Shown here: in pieces, positions 51,901 through 59,238 of the stretch
Position numbering within the stretch: position 1 is the stretch's first letter
Layout of the letters: every line of letters starts with the position of its first letter
Source of the DNA: G016756615 sp035556195
GTDB lineage: Bacteria; Pseudomonadota; Alphaproteobacteria; Rhizobiales; Rhizobiaceae
Assembly (NCBI GenBank): GCA_035556195.1
Contig: DATMFK010000024.1
Location: 211,035-275,034 of the forward strand
Direction of reading: 5' to 3'
DNA length: 64,000 bases
The notes under the pieces: model-generated
Databases searched by the model: none
Told to the model about the DNA's origin: nothing
The model's input: the letters and a program-made list of their open reading frames with translations, nothing else
Made by a program: the position numbers and the translations under genes

Positions 51901-52629
51901 GGGCGTGCTTTCCCTGGGATCGGATGGAAGGACGCCGAGTTCGCCCGCGACCGTGCGCACGTAGCGGGCAAGGATCGGCGACAAATAGGCGTCGACTACC
52001 GTGGTGTCGCCCCGGCCGACGAGCTTGATGAGCGGCGAAACCTCATGGCTGACAGACACCTGGCCGAAGCCGATCGCCCGGCACATCTTGGCCACGGCCT
52101 GTTCGTGCTCGGGAGATTTCCAGGAATGCATGAAGACGATCGCCACGGCGTCGATACCGTCGGCCTTTGCCTGTCGGACGACCGGCTCGATCGCAGCGAT
52201 ATCGAGGAGCCGCTCGACGCAACCGTCGGCGCGCGTGCGTTCATCGACCTCGATCACCCGCTCGTAGAGCTGCTCCGGCAGTACGATCTCCTTGGCGAAG
52301 ATATCGGGGCGTGCCTGGTAGGCGATGCGCAATGCGTCGCGAAATCCCTTGGTGATCAACAGCAGGACCCGGTCGCCCTTGCGTTCCAGGAGCGCGTTTG
52401 TCGCGACGGTCGTGCCCATCTTGATGTCGCCGAGCAGGGCGTGAGGGATTGGCGCACCGGCCGCGATCCCGAGCAGATCGCGAATCCCCTGGATGGCGGC
52501 GTCGCGATATGCTTCCGGATTCTCGGAAAGCAGTTTGTGGGCGTGGAGGCCGCCCTGCGGATCCCTTCCGATGATGTCGGTGAAGGTACCGCCGCGATCG
52601 ATCCAGAAATCCCATTTCCCCGTAGCCAC
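48991..52629 (-). CDS. 5-oxoprolinase-type hydantoinase A/B fusion
   Basis: A 1212-residue fusion. The HydA half (about 1-690) is an ATPase with WDFWIDRGGTFTDIIGR, GTTVATNALLERKG and IGFDMGGTSTDVAHYDG. The HydB half (about 715-1212) has VMLEVFNNLFMSIAEQMGVTLQNTAYSVNIKERLDFSCA and GGHFREAELRRLL. Single-chain fusions of this size are ATP-dependent 5-oxoprolinases or close relatives opening cyclic amides. The GTG at 52629 matches the family N-terminus after AAAGG; an ATG at 52653 is also in frame. Specificity among oxoproline and hydantoins is not resolved. Confidence 0.92.
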   Translation of the reverse strand: MATGKWDFWIDRGGTFTDIIGRDPQGGLHAHKLLSENPEAYRDAAIQGIRDLLGIAAGAPIPHALLGDIKMGTTVATNALLERKGDRVLLLITKGFRDALRIAYQARPDIFAKEIVLPEQLYERVIEVDERTRADGCVERLLDIAAIEPVVRQAKADGIDAVAIVFMHSWKSPEHEQAVAKMCRAIGFGQVSVSHEVSPLIKLVGRGDTTVVDAYLSPILARYVRTVAGELGVLPSDPRESTPRLMFMMSSGGLTAADLFQGKDALLSGPAGGVVGMVETARLAGFEKVIGFDMGGTSTDVAHYDGEYERAFDTEVAGVRVRAPMMRIHTVAAGGGSILHFESGRFGVGPDSAGAAPGPAAYRRGGPLAVTDANIMLGKLQPDLFPAIFGPDQDAPLDAEAVREKFEQLATVISDGRSAEAVAEGFITVAVENMANAIKKISVQRGHDVTEYLLNCFGGAGGQHACLVADALGIEAVLIHPFSGLLSAYGIGLASIFASRQQAALLPLVEASLPAIQELIGTLRRDVFAELEGQGIAAADISWRPILHIRYDGTDTALPVDFIAGDIGQAQAAYESAHKAQFGFIYGDKPIVIEAIGVEGVDHSDKGRDESCLPLSMEAPRPAETRRLYCDGAWREAAIHHRKKLEPGHKIAGPALIVEAHQTIVVEPGWQAEVTARNHVLMRRIERKDRRAALGTDADPVMLEVFNNLFMSIAEQMGVTLQNTAYSVNIKERLDFSCAVFDRSGALVANAPHMPVHLGSMDRSVETIIRLNEGKIRPGDVFAINAPYNGGTHLPDITVVTPVFDDSGADILFYVASRGHHADIGGTAPGSMTPLATTVDEEGVLFDNFRLVEGGHFREAELRRLLTDHPYPARNPQQNIADLKAQIAANEKGVAELRKMVAHFGLDVVQAYMGHVQDNAAESVRRIIDRLPDSSSCEYPTDTGQTIKVRIIVDREKRAATVDFTGTSPVMKNNFNAPEPVARAAVLYAFRVMVEDRIPMNAGCLRPIHIVIPEGCMLKPAYPAAVVAGNVETSQHVTNALFAAMGALANAQGTMNNLTFGNERYQYYETICSGSPAGRMNDGHGFAGTSGVHTHMTNSRLTDPEILELRFPVVLEDFHIREGSGGRGRWPAGDGTRRTIRFLESMECAILASHRSHPPRGLKGGGDGEVGATQVRRLDGSVETLKACDQTRLEAGEAVIVTTPTAGGFGTA

Positions 52630-52810
52630 TGGAACCTTTCCTTTCCGGCACATTTACTCGGACGTCACTTGCGCAGCCTGTGTTGGCGGCAAGTCCTTCT
52701 GACAGAATATTAATCCTGGTTAGCGTAAGTTACGAAACCTCTCTCTTCCGATCGCATTTCCGCAGTGACTGCCTCGCCCCCGGGTGTCGATGATCAAGGA
52801 GAGAGATACC

Positions 52811-53005
52811 ATGAAGAAGCTTGTTCTTGCCTCGTTTTCCGCCCTCGCGCTGTTCGGCATAGCGGCCTGCAGCGACAGCGGGACGGACAACACCACCACG
52901 CAGAGCACGACGCCGCCTGCCGAGCAGCCGGCCACGCCTCCTGCAACCACCACCGAGCCGGCTCCGCAGGCGACGCCTACGCAGCCCGCCGCTCCGGCCG
53001 ATTGA
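52811..53005 (+). CDS. small proline/threonine-rich lipoprotein
   Basis: A 64-residue protein: lipoprotein signal (KKLVLASFSALALFGIAAC, Cys near residue 19), then SDSGTDN and a low-complexity tail of T, P, A and Q. ATG at 52811 with AAGGAGAG upstream. No domain; such short tails may act as spacers in the cell envelope. Divergent from the oxoprolinase gene. Confidence 0.75.
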   Translation: MKKLVLASFSALALFGIAACSDSGTDNTTTQSTTPPAEQPATPPATTTEPAPQATPTQPAAPAD

Positions 53006-53071
53006 TCTGCTGATCCACATCAGGAGGCTGGTGGCGGAGAGTTGCTTCCAGCCACCGTAAAGAGACGGAGC

Positions 53072-53100
53072 GGAGCGCCGTGGACATCGCACGGCGCTCC
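53072..53100. terminator. terminator between lipoprotein and convergent usp gene
   Basis: GGAGCGCCGTG, seven bases, CACGGCGCTCC: an 11-bp perfect stem followed by TGTTGAGCTT. It lies 67 bases after the lipoprotein stop and downstream of the convergent universal stress gene too, so it could serve both. Confidence 0.65.
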
Positions 53101-53224
53101 TGTTGAGCTTCCGAGCTGCCAAGCCGGATCGGTTCAATGCAAACCGGCTCGAGACACCGTCAAGCGCTTGGAAAGGATCTGCTGCCTGGGTGAAAGGCAG
53201 TTATACACCAGACCGGCGCGCGCT

Positions 53225-53677
53225 TCACCGCACAATCAGGACCGGTACCGGACTCGTTGTCAGTACCTCGGATGTCTGGCTCCCAAGCACCAATCTTCTG
53301 AGACCACGACGGCCGTGCGATGCCATGACGATCAGACTGCAGTCACGCGCCCGGGCCGTTTCAACGATCGCTTCGGCCGGATAGGCCTCGGGAACGTGGA
53401 CGGTTTCGACCGCAACGCCGAGCTTCTTCGCCTTCGCCTCGACAGCTTTCAGCACTTCTTCCGCCATTTCCTTCTGTCCGGCATCGTAGCGGGCCATTTC
53501 TTCCGGTCCGGGAACCCATCCGCCGGCAAGCCCAGCATTCGCATAAAGAGGAAACCGCTCCGTCACCGTAACGGCGGTCACCCGGGCCCCAAGGTCCTTT
53601 GCGAGTGACAGGCCGTGCTCGACCCCTTTTTCTGCGAGTTCCGACCCATCAGTGGGTATGAGAATATGGTTGTACAT
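53225..53677 (-). CDS. universal stress protein (UspA family)
   Basis: A 150-residue Usp domain: YNHILIPTDGSELAEKGVEHGLSLAK at the N-terminus, and the ATP-binding G-2x-G-9x-G(S/T) region in MASHGRRGLRRLVLGSQTSEVL. The C-terminus SPVPVLIV is typical. Cytoplasmic; role in stress survival is inferred from family. ATG at 53677 with GGGGAG upstream. Confidence 0.92.
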   Translation of the reverse strand: MYNHILIPTDGSELAEKGVEHGLSLAKDLGARVTAVTVTERFPLYANAGLAGGWVPGPEEMARYDAGQKEMAEEVLKAVEAKAKKLGVAVETVHVPEAYPAEAIVETARARDCSLIVMASHGRRGLRRLVLGSQTSEVLTTSPVPVLIVR

Positions 53678-53950
53678 CCTGGTTCTCCCCATCCGCTGCC
53701 GTTTGCGGCCGTCAATACGCCGCTGGCTGCAATGTCTTGGCGTCCGCCTTCTCAGGTGTCCGGCAAGCTGTGCGCGTCCCGTCCCGAAGGATAGCGTGCG
53801 AAAATCCTGCGCTTGCGCGACATGCGTATCATGCAATGACTCGACAGCGCAATTTCAGATGGTCCTGGCACGGCGAGCACCATGCCGGGTCGTCGGATTG
53901 CGGCGCAAAACCGCCTCGCCAATTCGGGCATTTGACCTTAAGAAGCGGCC

Positions 53951-54670
53951 ATGTCGATTTGGATACGCCTCGGGGAATTCGTCACACGCATCTCATCCTC
54001 CACGCGCTCGGGCGTCACGGATGTGGTCGAGGCCGTGCGCACCTTGCTTTCAGGAGACCCGGACCTGCGCCGGAGGGTGGCGTTCTCCGTGGCGATGATC
54101 GCGCTTTCGGCGAAGATGGCGAAGGCGGACGGGATCGTGACCCAGGATGAGGTCCGCGCCTTTCAGCAGATCTTCAGCATACCCCCGGAAGAGACCCGCA
54201 ACGTGGCAAGGCTCTTCGACCTCGCCAAGGCGGATGTGGCCGGTTTCGAATCCTATGCCGAGCGGCTTGCATCGCTCTGCGGATCGGGCAAGCCGAATTG
54301 CGCCGTCCTCACCGACATACTCGACGGGTTGTTCTTCATCGCCAAGGCCGACGGCGTGCTGCACGAGCGGGAAGGGCGCTTCCTGCACCGGATCGCGCAG
54401 ATATTCGAGATCGGGGAGGAACGCTATCAGTCTATACTCGCCCGGCATGTCGATCTTGGCGAGGCGGATCCTTACAAGGTGCTAGGAATCGAGAGAGGCC
54501 AGCCTCTGGGCGAGGTACGCCGGCGGTATCGCGAGCTGGTATCCGAAAACCATCCGGACAGGTTGATCGCGCGTGGCTTACCGCAGGAGTTCATCGCCAT
54601 AGCAACGACGCGCATCGCCGCGATCAATGCCGCCTACGAGCTGATCGAAAAGGGTTTGAGGCAGGTATGA
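53951..54670 (+). CDS. DjlA-like TerB / DnaJ domain co-chaperone
   Basis: A 239-residue protein with a TerB-like helical domain (about 45-165: VAFSVAMIALSAKMAKADGIVTQDEVRAF and GLFFIAKADGVLHEREGRFL) and a C-terminal J domain (about 172-235: DPYKVLGIERGQPLGEVRRRYRELV with HPD in SENHPDRLIA). It should stimulate DnaK. Unlike E. coli DjlA there is no clear N-terminal membrane helix. It shares its stop with the start of an amidase gene. Confidence 0.9.
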   Translation: MSIWIRLGEFVTRISSSTRSGVTDVVEAVRTLLSGDPDLRRRVAFSVAMIALSAKMAKADGIVTQDEVRAFQQIFSIPPEETRNVARLFDLAKADVAGFESYAERLASLCGSGKPNCAVLTDILDGLFFIAKADGVLHEREGRFLHRIAQIFEIGEERYQSILARHVDLGEADPYKVLGIERGQPLGEVRRRYRELVSENHPDRLIARGLPQEFIAIATTRIAAINAAYELIEKGLRQV

Positions 54671-55428
54671 CCGGGTTCCTGCCGGACCATGTCGGGGCCG
54701 AGGTCAGGGTCTCGCCCAATTTCGGGCCCCGTCGTGACTGCCGCGCGCCTGAAATCATCCTGCTCCACTATACCGGCATGCTCACGGGAGAATCCGCCGA
54801 GGCCTGGCTGTGCGACCCGGCCAGCGAAGTCTCGGCGCATTACCTCGTCCATGAGGACGGGCGCGTTGTGCAGATGGTCCGTGAGAACGACCGCGCGTGG
54901 CATGCCGGCAAAGGTTCCTGGCGCGGCCGGTCGGACATCAATTCCCGCTCGGTGGGCGTCGAGATCGTCAATCCCGGTCACTCGTTCGGCTATCCCGATT
55001 TTCCGGACACCCAGATCGAGGCCGTCATTGCACTGTGCCGCGACATAGCCGAGCGCCACGATGTTCGGCCGGAGCATGTCCTTGCCCATTCCGACGTCGC
55101 GCCCGGCCGCAAGATCGATCCCGGCGAAAAGTTCCCCTGGCCTGTCCTTCATGCCGCCGGCGTCGGCCATCTCGTCGAGCCCTTGCCGATCGGGGGAGGA
55201 CGGTTCCTGGCCTCCGGCGATCGCGGCGAGCCGGTGGAGGCTTTGCAGTCGATGCTGGCGCTCTACGGGTATGGAATCGAGATCACCGGAGAATTCGACC
55301 AGCTCACCGCAACGGTGGTGGAAGCTTTCCAGCGGCACTTCCGCCCGGCAAGGATCGACGGGGTCGCCGATCGCTCGACGATCGCGACATTGCACAGCCT
55401 GTTGTCGGCCCTTCCTGCCCTAACGTAA
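54667..55428 (+). CDS. N-acetylmuramoyl-L-alanine amidase (AmpD-like) with peptidoglycan-binding domain
   Basis: A 253-residue amidase_2 protein. Zinc ligands are expected in IILLHYTGM, HYLVHEDGRVVQMV and HSDVAPGRKIDPGEKFPW, with WRGRSDINSRSVGVEIVNPG between. A peptidoglycan-binding domain forms the C-terminus (VEALQSMLALYGYGIEITGEFDQLTATVVEAFQRHF). No signal peptide is seen, so it is likely cytoplasmic and works on recycled muropeptides. ATG at 54667 lies in an ATGA overlap with djlA-like. Confidence 0.92.
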   Translation: MTGFLPDHVGAEVRVSPNFGPRRDCRAPEIILLHYTGMLTGESAEAWLCDPASEVSAHYLVHEDGRVVQMVRENDRAWHAGKGSWRGRSDINSRSVGVEIVNPGHSFGYPDFPDTQIEAVIALCRDIAERHDVRPEHVLAHSDVAPGRKIDPGEKFPWPVLHAAGVGHLVEPLPIGGGRFLASGDRGEPVEALQSMLALYGYGIEITGEFDQLTATVVEAFQRHFRPARIDGVADRSTIATLHSLLSALPALT

Positions 55429-55678
55429 ACATCCGCCTGACCCTGGGTGAGATTTTCCATAATCTATCCGGGCAGATAGAAAATTGTTTCGATCTGTCGC
55501 TTAAAGTGACTTGCTCCGCCATTCTTGATTCCATTTCGGCTGCGAAAGGCATCCGCATGCCGGATGGATTTTGTGTGTCGTCCGGGGAGAGGGTCGACCG
55601 TTCCGGCGGCCTCAATGTCAACCCACCTGCCTGATCGCTTCCGATCGTCGGCGGGTCCAGAGAGACCGTAAAGTCGAA
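55429..55678. other. 250-bp intergenic region before lytic transglycosylase
   Basis: No gene seen. A hairpin, GATCG-CTTC-CGATC within CCTGCC...GGCGGG around 55626-55655, lies 24 bases before the transglycosylase ATG and may affect its translation. The rest shows nothing I can assign. Confidence 0.4.
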
Positions 55679-56350
55679 ATGAGAAAACCTGCCATAGTGG
55701 CGGCAGCACTCGCTGCCGGCCTAATGACTTTTGCTGCCCACGTTCAAGCGGCTCCCGCGCCTGCCGGCGCGGAGGTGAGCTCAAAGAAAACGACCAAGGC
55801 GCGCTCGGCGCCCAGCAGGCAGAAAACCACCAAGGCGACAAAGCGTTCCGCCAAAACTTCCACGAAATCCTCAAGAGCTGCGGAAGGCACCGTAGGCTTC
55901 CCGCTCGGCGACCTCGCAGGGCTGAAGAAGTCGGTTGCCGCAACCAAAGCCGCGCCCAGCGCCGGCCCCCTTGCGGGAGGCAACTACCACGCCATCATCC
56001 AGCGCTACGCGACATCCTATGGCGTACCTCTTTCACTCGCCCACGCGGTCGTTCGCGTCGAAAGCAATTATCGCGCCGATGCCCGCGGAAGGGCCGGAGA
56101 AATCGGGCTGATGCAGATCAAGCCGGCCACGGCCCGCATGATGGGCTATAGCGGTTCCGCCAAGGGTCTTTTCGATCCCGAGACCAACATCAAATATGGC
56201 ATGCTCTATCTCGCGAAGGCCCATCAGCTTGGCGGGGGCGCGCTTTGCCAGACGATCCTCAAATACAATGCCGGCCACGCGGCCAAGCGGATGAATCCGG
56301 TGTCGGCCGCCTATTGCGTCAAGGTGAAGCGGCTGTCGACCGGTTTGTGA
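55679..56350 (+). CDS. soluble lytic transglycosylase-like protein
   Basis: A 223-residue secreted protein. It has a signal peptide (AIVAAALAAGLMTFAAHVQA), a lysine/serine/threonine-rich linker (about 25-95), then an SLT domain: catalytic Glu in AVVRVESNYR, GEIGLMQIKPATARMMGY and the terminal LKYNAGHAAKRMNPVSAAYCVKV. It cleaves murein glycan chains. ATG at 55679; the frame is open upstream but codes for nothing recognisable. Confidence 0.9.
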   Translation: MRKPAIVAAALAAGLMTFAAHVQAAPAPAGAEVSSKKTTKARSAPSRQKTTKATKRSAKTSTKSSRAAEGTVGFPLGDLAGLKKSVAATKAAPSAGPLAGGNYHAIIQRYATSYGVPLSLAHAVVRVESNYRADARGRAGEIGLMQIKPATARMMGYSGSAKGLFDPETNIKYGMLYLAKAHQLGGGALCQTILKYNAGHAAKRMNPVSAAYCVKVKRLSTGL

Positions 56351-56376
56351 TGCGGCGGGAGATCGCCGGTTTTCGT

Positions 56377-56406
56377 TTGCAATTTGGCGCCGGATTCCCT
56401 TTATAC
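56377..56406 (+). promoter_or_regulatory. probable rnpB promoter
   Basis: TTGCAA at 56377-56382 and TTTATA at 56400-56405 are 17 bases apart, placing transcription start near 56411, where the P1 stem of RNase P RNA begins. Confidence 0.6.
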
Positions 56407-56410
56407 GGGG

Positions 56411-56859
56411 AGCCAGTCGGCTGGGCGGCCGCACCTGCAATTGCCGAAAGGCAGCGGGTGAGGAAAGTCCGGGCTCCATGGAAACACGGTGCCGGATAAC
56501 ATCCGGCGGGGGCGACCCCAGGGAAAGTGCAACAGAAAGCAAACCGCCCCGCCTGTTTTTCGGCTGATCCGCCATGCGATTTCGCAGTGGTCGAGCCGAA
56601 ATATTGGCGGGGCAAGGGTGAAAGGGTGGGGTAAGAGCCCACCGCGCAACTGGCAACAGTTGTGGCACGGCAAACCCCACCGGGAGCAAAACCGAATAGG
56701 GATGGCGCGAAGGGCAACCTTCAGGGCGGTTTCCTGCCTGCCATCCGGGTGGGTTGCGTGAGGCGCATGGCAACATGCGCCCAAGAAGAATGGCCGCCAC
56801 GTCGCGGTGCCGCAAGGCATCGAGGCCATACAGAACCCGGCTTACAGGCCGACTGGCGC
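56411..56859 (+). ncRNA. rnpB: RNase P RNA, bacterial class A
   Basis: The 5' strand GCCAGTCGGC (56412-56421) pairs perfectly with 3' GCCGACTGGC (56848-56857), the P1 stem. GAGGAAAGTCCGGGCTCC near 56460 and the ACAGAACCCGGCTTACAG block near 56830 are the universally conserved P4 strands and core. Length, about 450 nt, fits alphaproteobacteria. It processes 5' ends of tRNAs with the protein RnpA. Confidence 0.95.
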
Positions 56860-56866
56860 TTTATTT

Positions 56867-56890
56867 CCAACCGCAAGCATGAGCGGTTGG
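56867..56890 (+). terminator. hairpin after rnpB
   Basis: CCAACCGC, eight bases, GCGGTTGG: an 8-bp perfect stem just past the RNase P 3' end, without a T-run afterwards. Likely transcript end or processing signal. Confidence 0.45.
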
Positions 56891-57253
56891 CACAAGCCTC
56901 CCACGCAGTCGTCATCCTTGGACGGGAGCCCGCGCGAGCGGGCGAGTTGATCCGAGGAACCACTCCGTGACGTTTCCATCGCGACGGCGGTGACGATTCC
57001 GCGCCTGTCGCTCGTTCTTCCCCGTCGGGCAGCCGGCCGCTGGGTAACGGTATGTATCCTCGGGTCATCCTCGCGCTTCGGGCTCAGGCCCGAGGATCAC
57101 GACTGCAGTACGGCCGGACGCCAATCGCAAACGTTGGTGCTTGGCATGATGCGGTAGCTTCGTCATGTCCGGCTTGCCGCCGGTTCGCAGATGACGATCG
57201 GGCAATGTGCCGCCGACAGCGGGAATGGGCATCGCCGCGCCAATGCCGGCACC
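56891..57253. repeat. gene-free region with dispersed palindromic units
   Basis: No gene. Two palindromic units are visible: GCCCGC-gcga-GCGGGC at 56928-56943 inside a block that starts GTCATCCTTGG and ends CCGTGACG, and ATCCTCGGG...CCCGAGGAT (9-bp arms, 57056-57097). A third unit starting GCCAATCGCAAACG at 57120 repeats 14 bases seen at 27700. These look like Mesorhizobium-type intergenic repeats. Confidence 0.65.
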
Positions 57254-58366
57254 TCATCCGAGCCGGTCCAGCGACGTCTTCATCGCCTTCCAGAGTTCCT
57301 CAGCCGGCTCGCAGCCGATCGACAGCCTGACGAAGCCTGGAGGCACGGCGTCGCCCCAGCGGGCGCGGCGCTCGCCTGACGTATGCACTCCGCCGAAGGA
57401 CGTGGCCGGCTGGATCAAGGCGCAGCCATTGATGAAGTCCTCGGCGGCCGCCTCGGAGGCCAGCGTGATGCCGATCATGAAACCGAAGCGCTCCATCTGC
57501 GCGCGCGCCAGCGTGTGCGAGGAATCGGATTTAAGGCCGGGAAAGCGGATCGCCTTCACCGCCGGGTGCTCCGCCAGCCGTTCGGCCAGAAGCTCGGCCG
57601 AATTGCACATGCGGTCGAAACGCACCTCGAGCGTCTCGAGCCCGCGGTGGACGAGCCACGCCTCGAAGGGGCCGGGGATGCCGCCGGCGAGCTTGCGCCA
57701 ATCCTTCACCGCGTCGATGATCTCGGGGCTGCGGCTCGCCACATGGCCGAAGAGCGCGTCGGAATGCCCGTTCGGCGCCTTGGTGTCGGAGGCGACGACG
57801 ATATCGGCCCCCAGGTTAAGGGGCTGCTGGCCGTAAGGTGTCATCGTCGTGTTGTCCGCCACCACGAGAGCGCCCGCCGCATGGGCCATCGCCGAAACCG
57901 CGGGGAGGTCGCAGATGTCGAGGCTCGGATTGGCCGGCGTCTCCACAAAGACGAGCCGGTAGCCGGAGAAGCCGCCCTCCAGGAAAGCGGCGGTCGGCCG
58001 CACATCGGCCGTGATGCCGAGCGGCTTCAGAAAACGATCGGCCAGCACCCGTGTCGTGTAATAGCCGTCGCTGGGCAGCAGGATCCGATCGCCGCTCTTC
58101 AAGAGCCCGAAGAACACCGCCGACGTCGCCGCCATGCCCGAGGGGAAGGCGACGGCCGTGGCCTGTTCGAGATGGCCGAGCAGTTTCTCGACCGCGTCCC
58201 ATGTCGGGTTTGCGAAACGCCCATACTGGTTGAAGCCGGCGGGATCGCCCGGCAGGTGGAACATCGACGCCATGGTCAAGGGCAGGGGCACCGGGTCTCC
58301 CTTGGAGAGCTCTTCGCGACGAAGATGGGCAAGGCGCGCAGCGCGCGGCTGATTGCTGTCGGACAT
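57254..58366 (-). CDS. Cys/Met metabolism PLP enzyme (cystathionine gamma-lyase/synthase family)
   Basis: A 370-residue fold-type I PLP enzyme. AVAFPSGMAATSAVFFGLLKSGD binds the cofactor phosphate; FVETPANPSLDICDLPA, VVADNTTMTPYGQQPLNLGADIVV and the PLP lysine in ASDTKAPNGHSD are the family landmarks. C-terminal SFGGVHTSGERRARW and VRLSIGCEPAEEL follow. It is likely a gamma-lyase or trans-sulfuration enzyme; exact reaction not determinable. Start 58366. Confidence 0.9.
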   Translation of the reverse strand: MSDSNQPRAARLAHLRREELSKGDPVPLPLTMASMFHLPGDPAGFNQYGRFANPTWDAVEKLLGHLEQATAVAFPSGMAATSAVFFGLLKSGDRILLPSDGYYTTRVLADRFLKPLGITADVRPTAAFLEGGFSGYRLVFVETPANPSLDICDLPAVSAMAHAAGALVVADNTTMTPYGQQPLNLGADIVVASDTKAPNGHSDALFGHVASRSPEIIDAVKDWRKLAGGIPGPFEAWLVHRGLETLEVRFDRMCNSAELLAERLAEHPAVKAIRFPGLKSDSSHTLARAQMERFGFMIGITLASEAAAEDFINGCALIQPATSFGGVHTSGERRARWGDAVPPGFVRLSIGCEPAEELWKAMKTSLDRLG

Positions 58367-58552
58367 GACTGACTTTCGTTCCAAGGGATTCCCGGATGGA
58401 CGCTATTCCCGACGGCTGCGAGCGACAAGCGTGAAGATGCCGGAAAATGCGAGGCGATAACGAACTGTTAGGGTTAATCGCCGATAAATGACGATTGCCG
58501 CAACAACCTCCTGGAGAGGTGGTCGGCGGCGCGTTCGTGTAGCTTGTTCCCG

Positions 58553-58583
58553 TTGACGCCCATGTGGCCCCATGTTATCCCAT
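58553..58583 (+). promoter_or_regulatory. mraZ promoter with three MraZ-type boxes
   Basis: CCCAT occurs three times at 58559, 58569 and 58579, each separated by five bases (exact 10-bp period). This is the complement of the ATGGG-type repeats bound by MraZ. A possible -35 (TTGACG, 58553-58558) is directly next to them, with TTATCC at 58575-58580 as -10, so MraZ binding would cover the promoter. Confidence 0.6.
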
Positions 58584-58770
58584 AAACCTATCCAGGATCT
58601 CGTTTCGGTAAGGGGTGGAGCGTTCACCGGAAGGGCAGCCACGGCGGCCGCCCGCCATGGCGCGTTTCATCATCGGGACGACGGAAGGGGCAGGCTGAAG
58701 GGACCGCGCCGCGGCGGCGTGGATGGTCCGATGGAAAGGGACGCGGCGGCGGAAGCGGCTGTTTCGAAGA

Positions 58771-59238
58771 ATGGACCGGTTTCTGTCGAACGCAGTGAAC
58801 AGGATCGACGCCAAGGGGCGGGTCTCCGTCCCGGCGCATTTCCGCGCCGTCCTGCAGAAACGCGGCTATCAGGACCTATATGCCCTGCGTGCGCTGGACG
58901 TGCCGGCACTGGATGTCGGCGGGCCGGACCTTCTGGATCGCTACGAGGCGCGGATCGCGCTGGAGGATCCTTTCCTGCAAACGGCGGACGACATGTCCTT
59001 TTTCTGCCACGGCGATGGGAGCTTTCTGAAGCTCGACCAGGACGGCCGGATCACGGTGAGCGACTTCCTGCGCGACCATACCGGGATCACCACGGAGGTG
59101 GCTTTCGTCGGTCGCGGTCATTTCTTCCAGATCTGGGAGCCGGAGCGGCTGAAGGCCCATGGGGCGGAAGTACGCACCCGGCTTCTCAAGCTGCGGCAGG
59201 CGGCCGTGGCTTCACGCAGCCCGGAGAGGGCGGAATGA
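58771..59238 (+). CDS. mraZ: transcriptional regulator MraZ
   Basis: A 155-residue protein with two AbrB-like domains: FLSNAVNRIDAKGRVSVPAHFRAVL at the N-terminus and LKLDQDGRITVSDFLRDHTGI in the second half, with VAFVGRGHFFQIWEPERL. MraZ autoregulates the dcw operon of which it is the first gene. The ATG at 58771 starts the conserved fold. Its stop overlaps rsmH. The 404-bp region between the trans-sulfuration gene and mraZ contains the promoter boxes and otherwise nothing I recognise. Confidence 0.94.
   Translation: MDRFLSNAVNRIDAKGRVSVPAHFRAVLQKRGYQDLYALRALDVPALDVGGPDLLDRYEARIALEDPFLQTADDMSFFCHGDGSFLKLDQDGRITVSDFLRDHTGITTEVAFVGRGHFFQIWEPERLKAHGAEVRTRLLKLRQAAVASRSPERAE

Noticed and set aside
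56891..57253. CRISPR array
   Set aside because: The repeated palindromes differ from each other in sequence and spacing; there is no regular repeat-spacer pattern and no cas gene.
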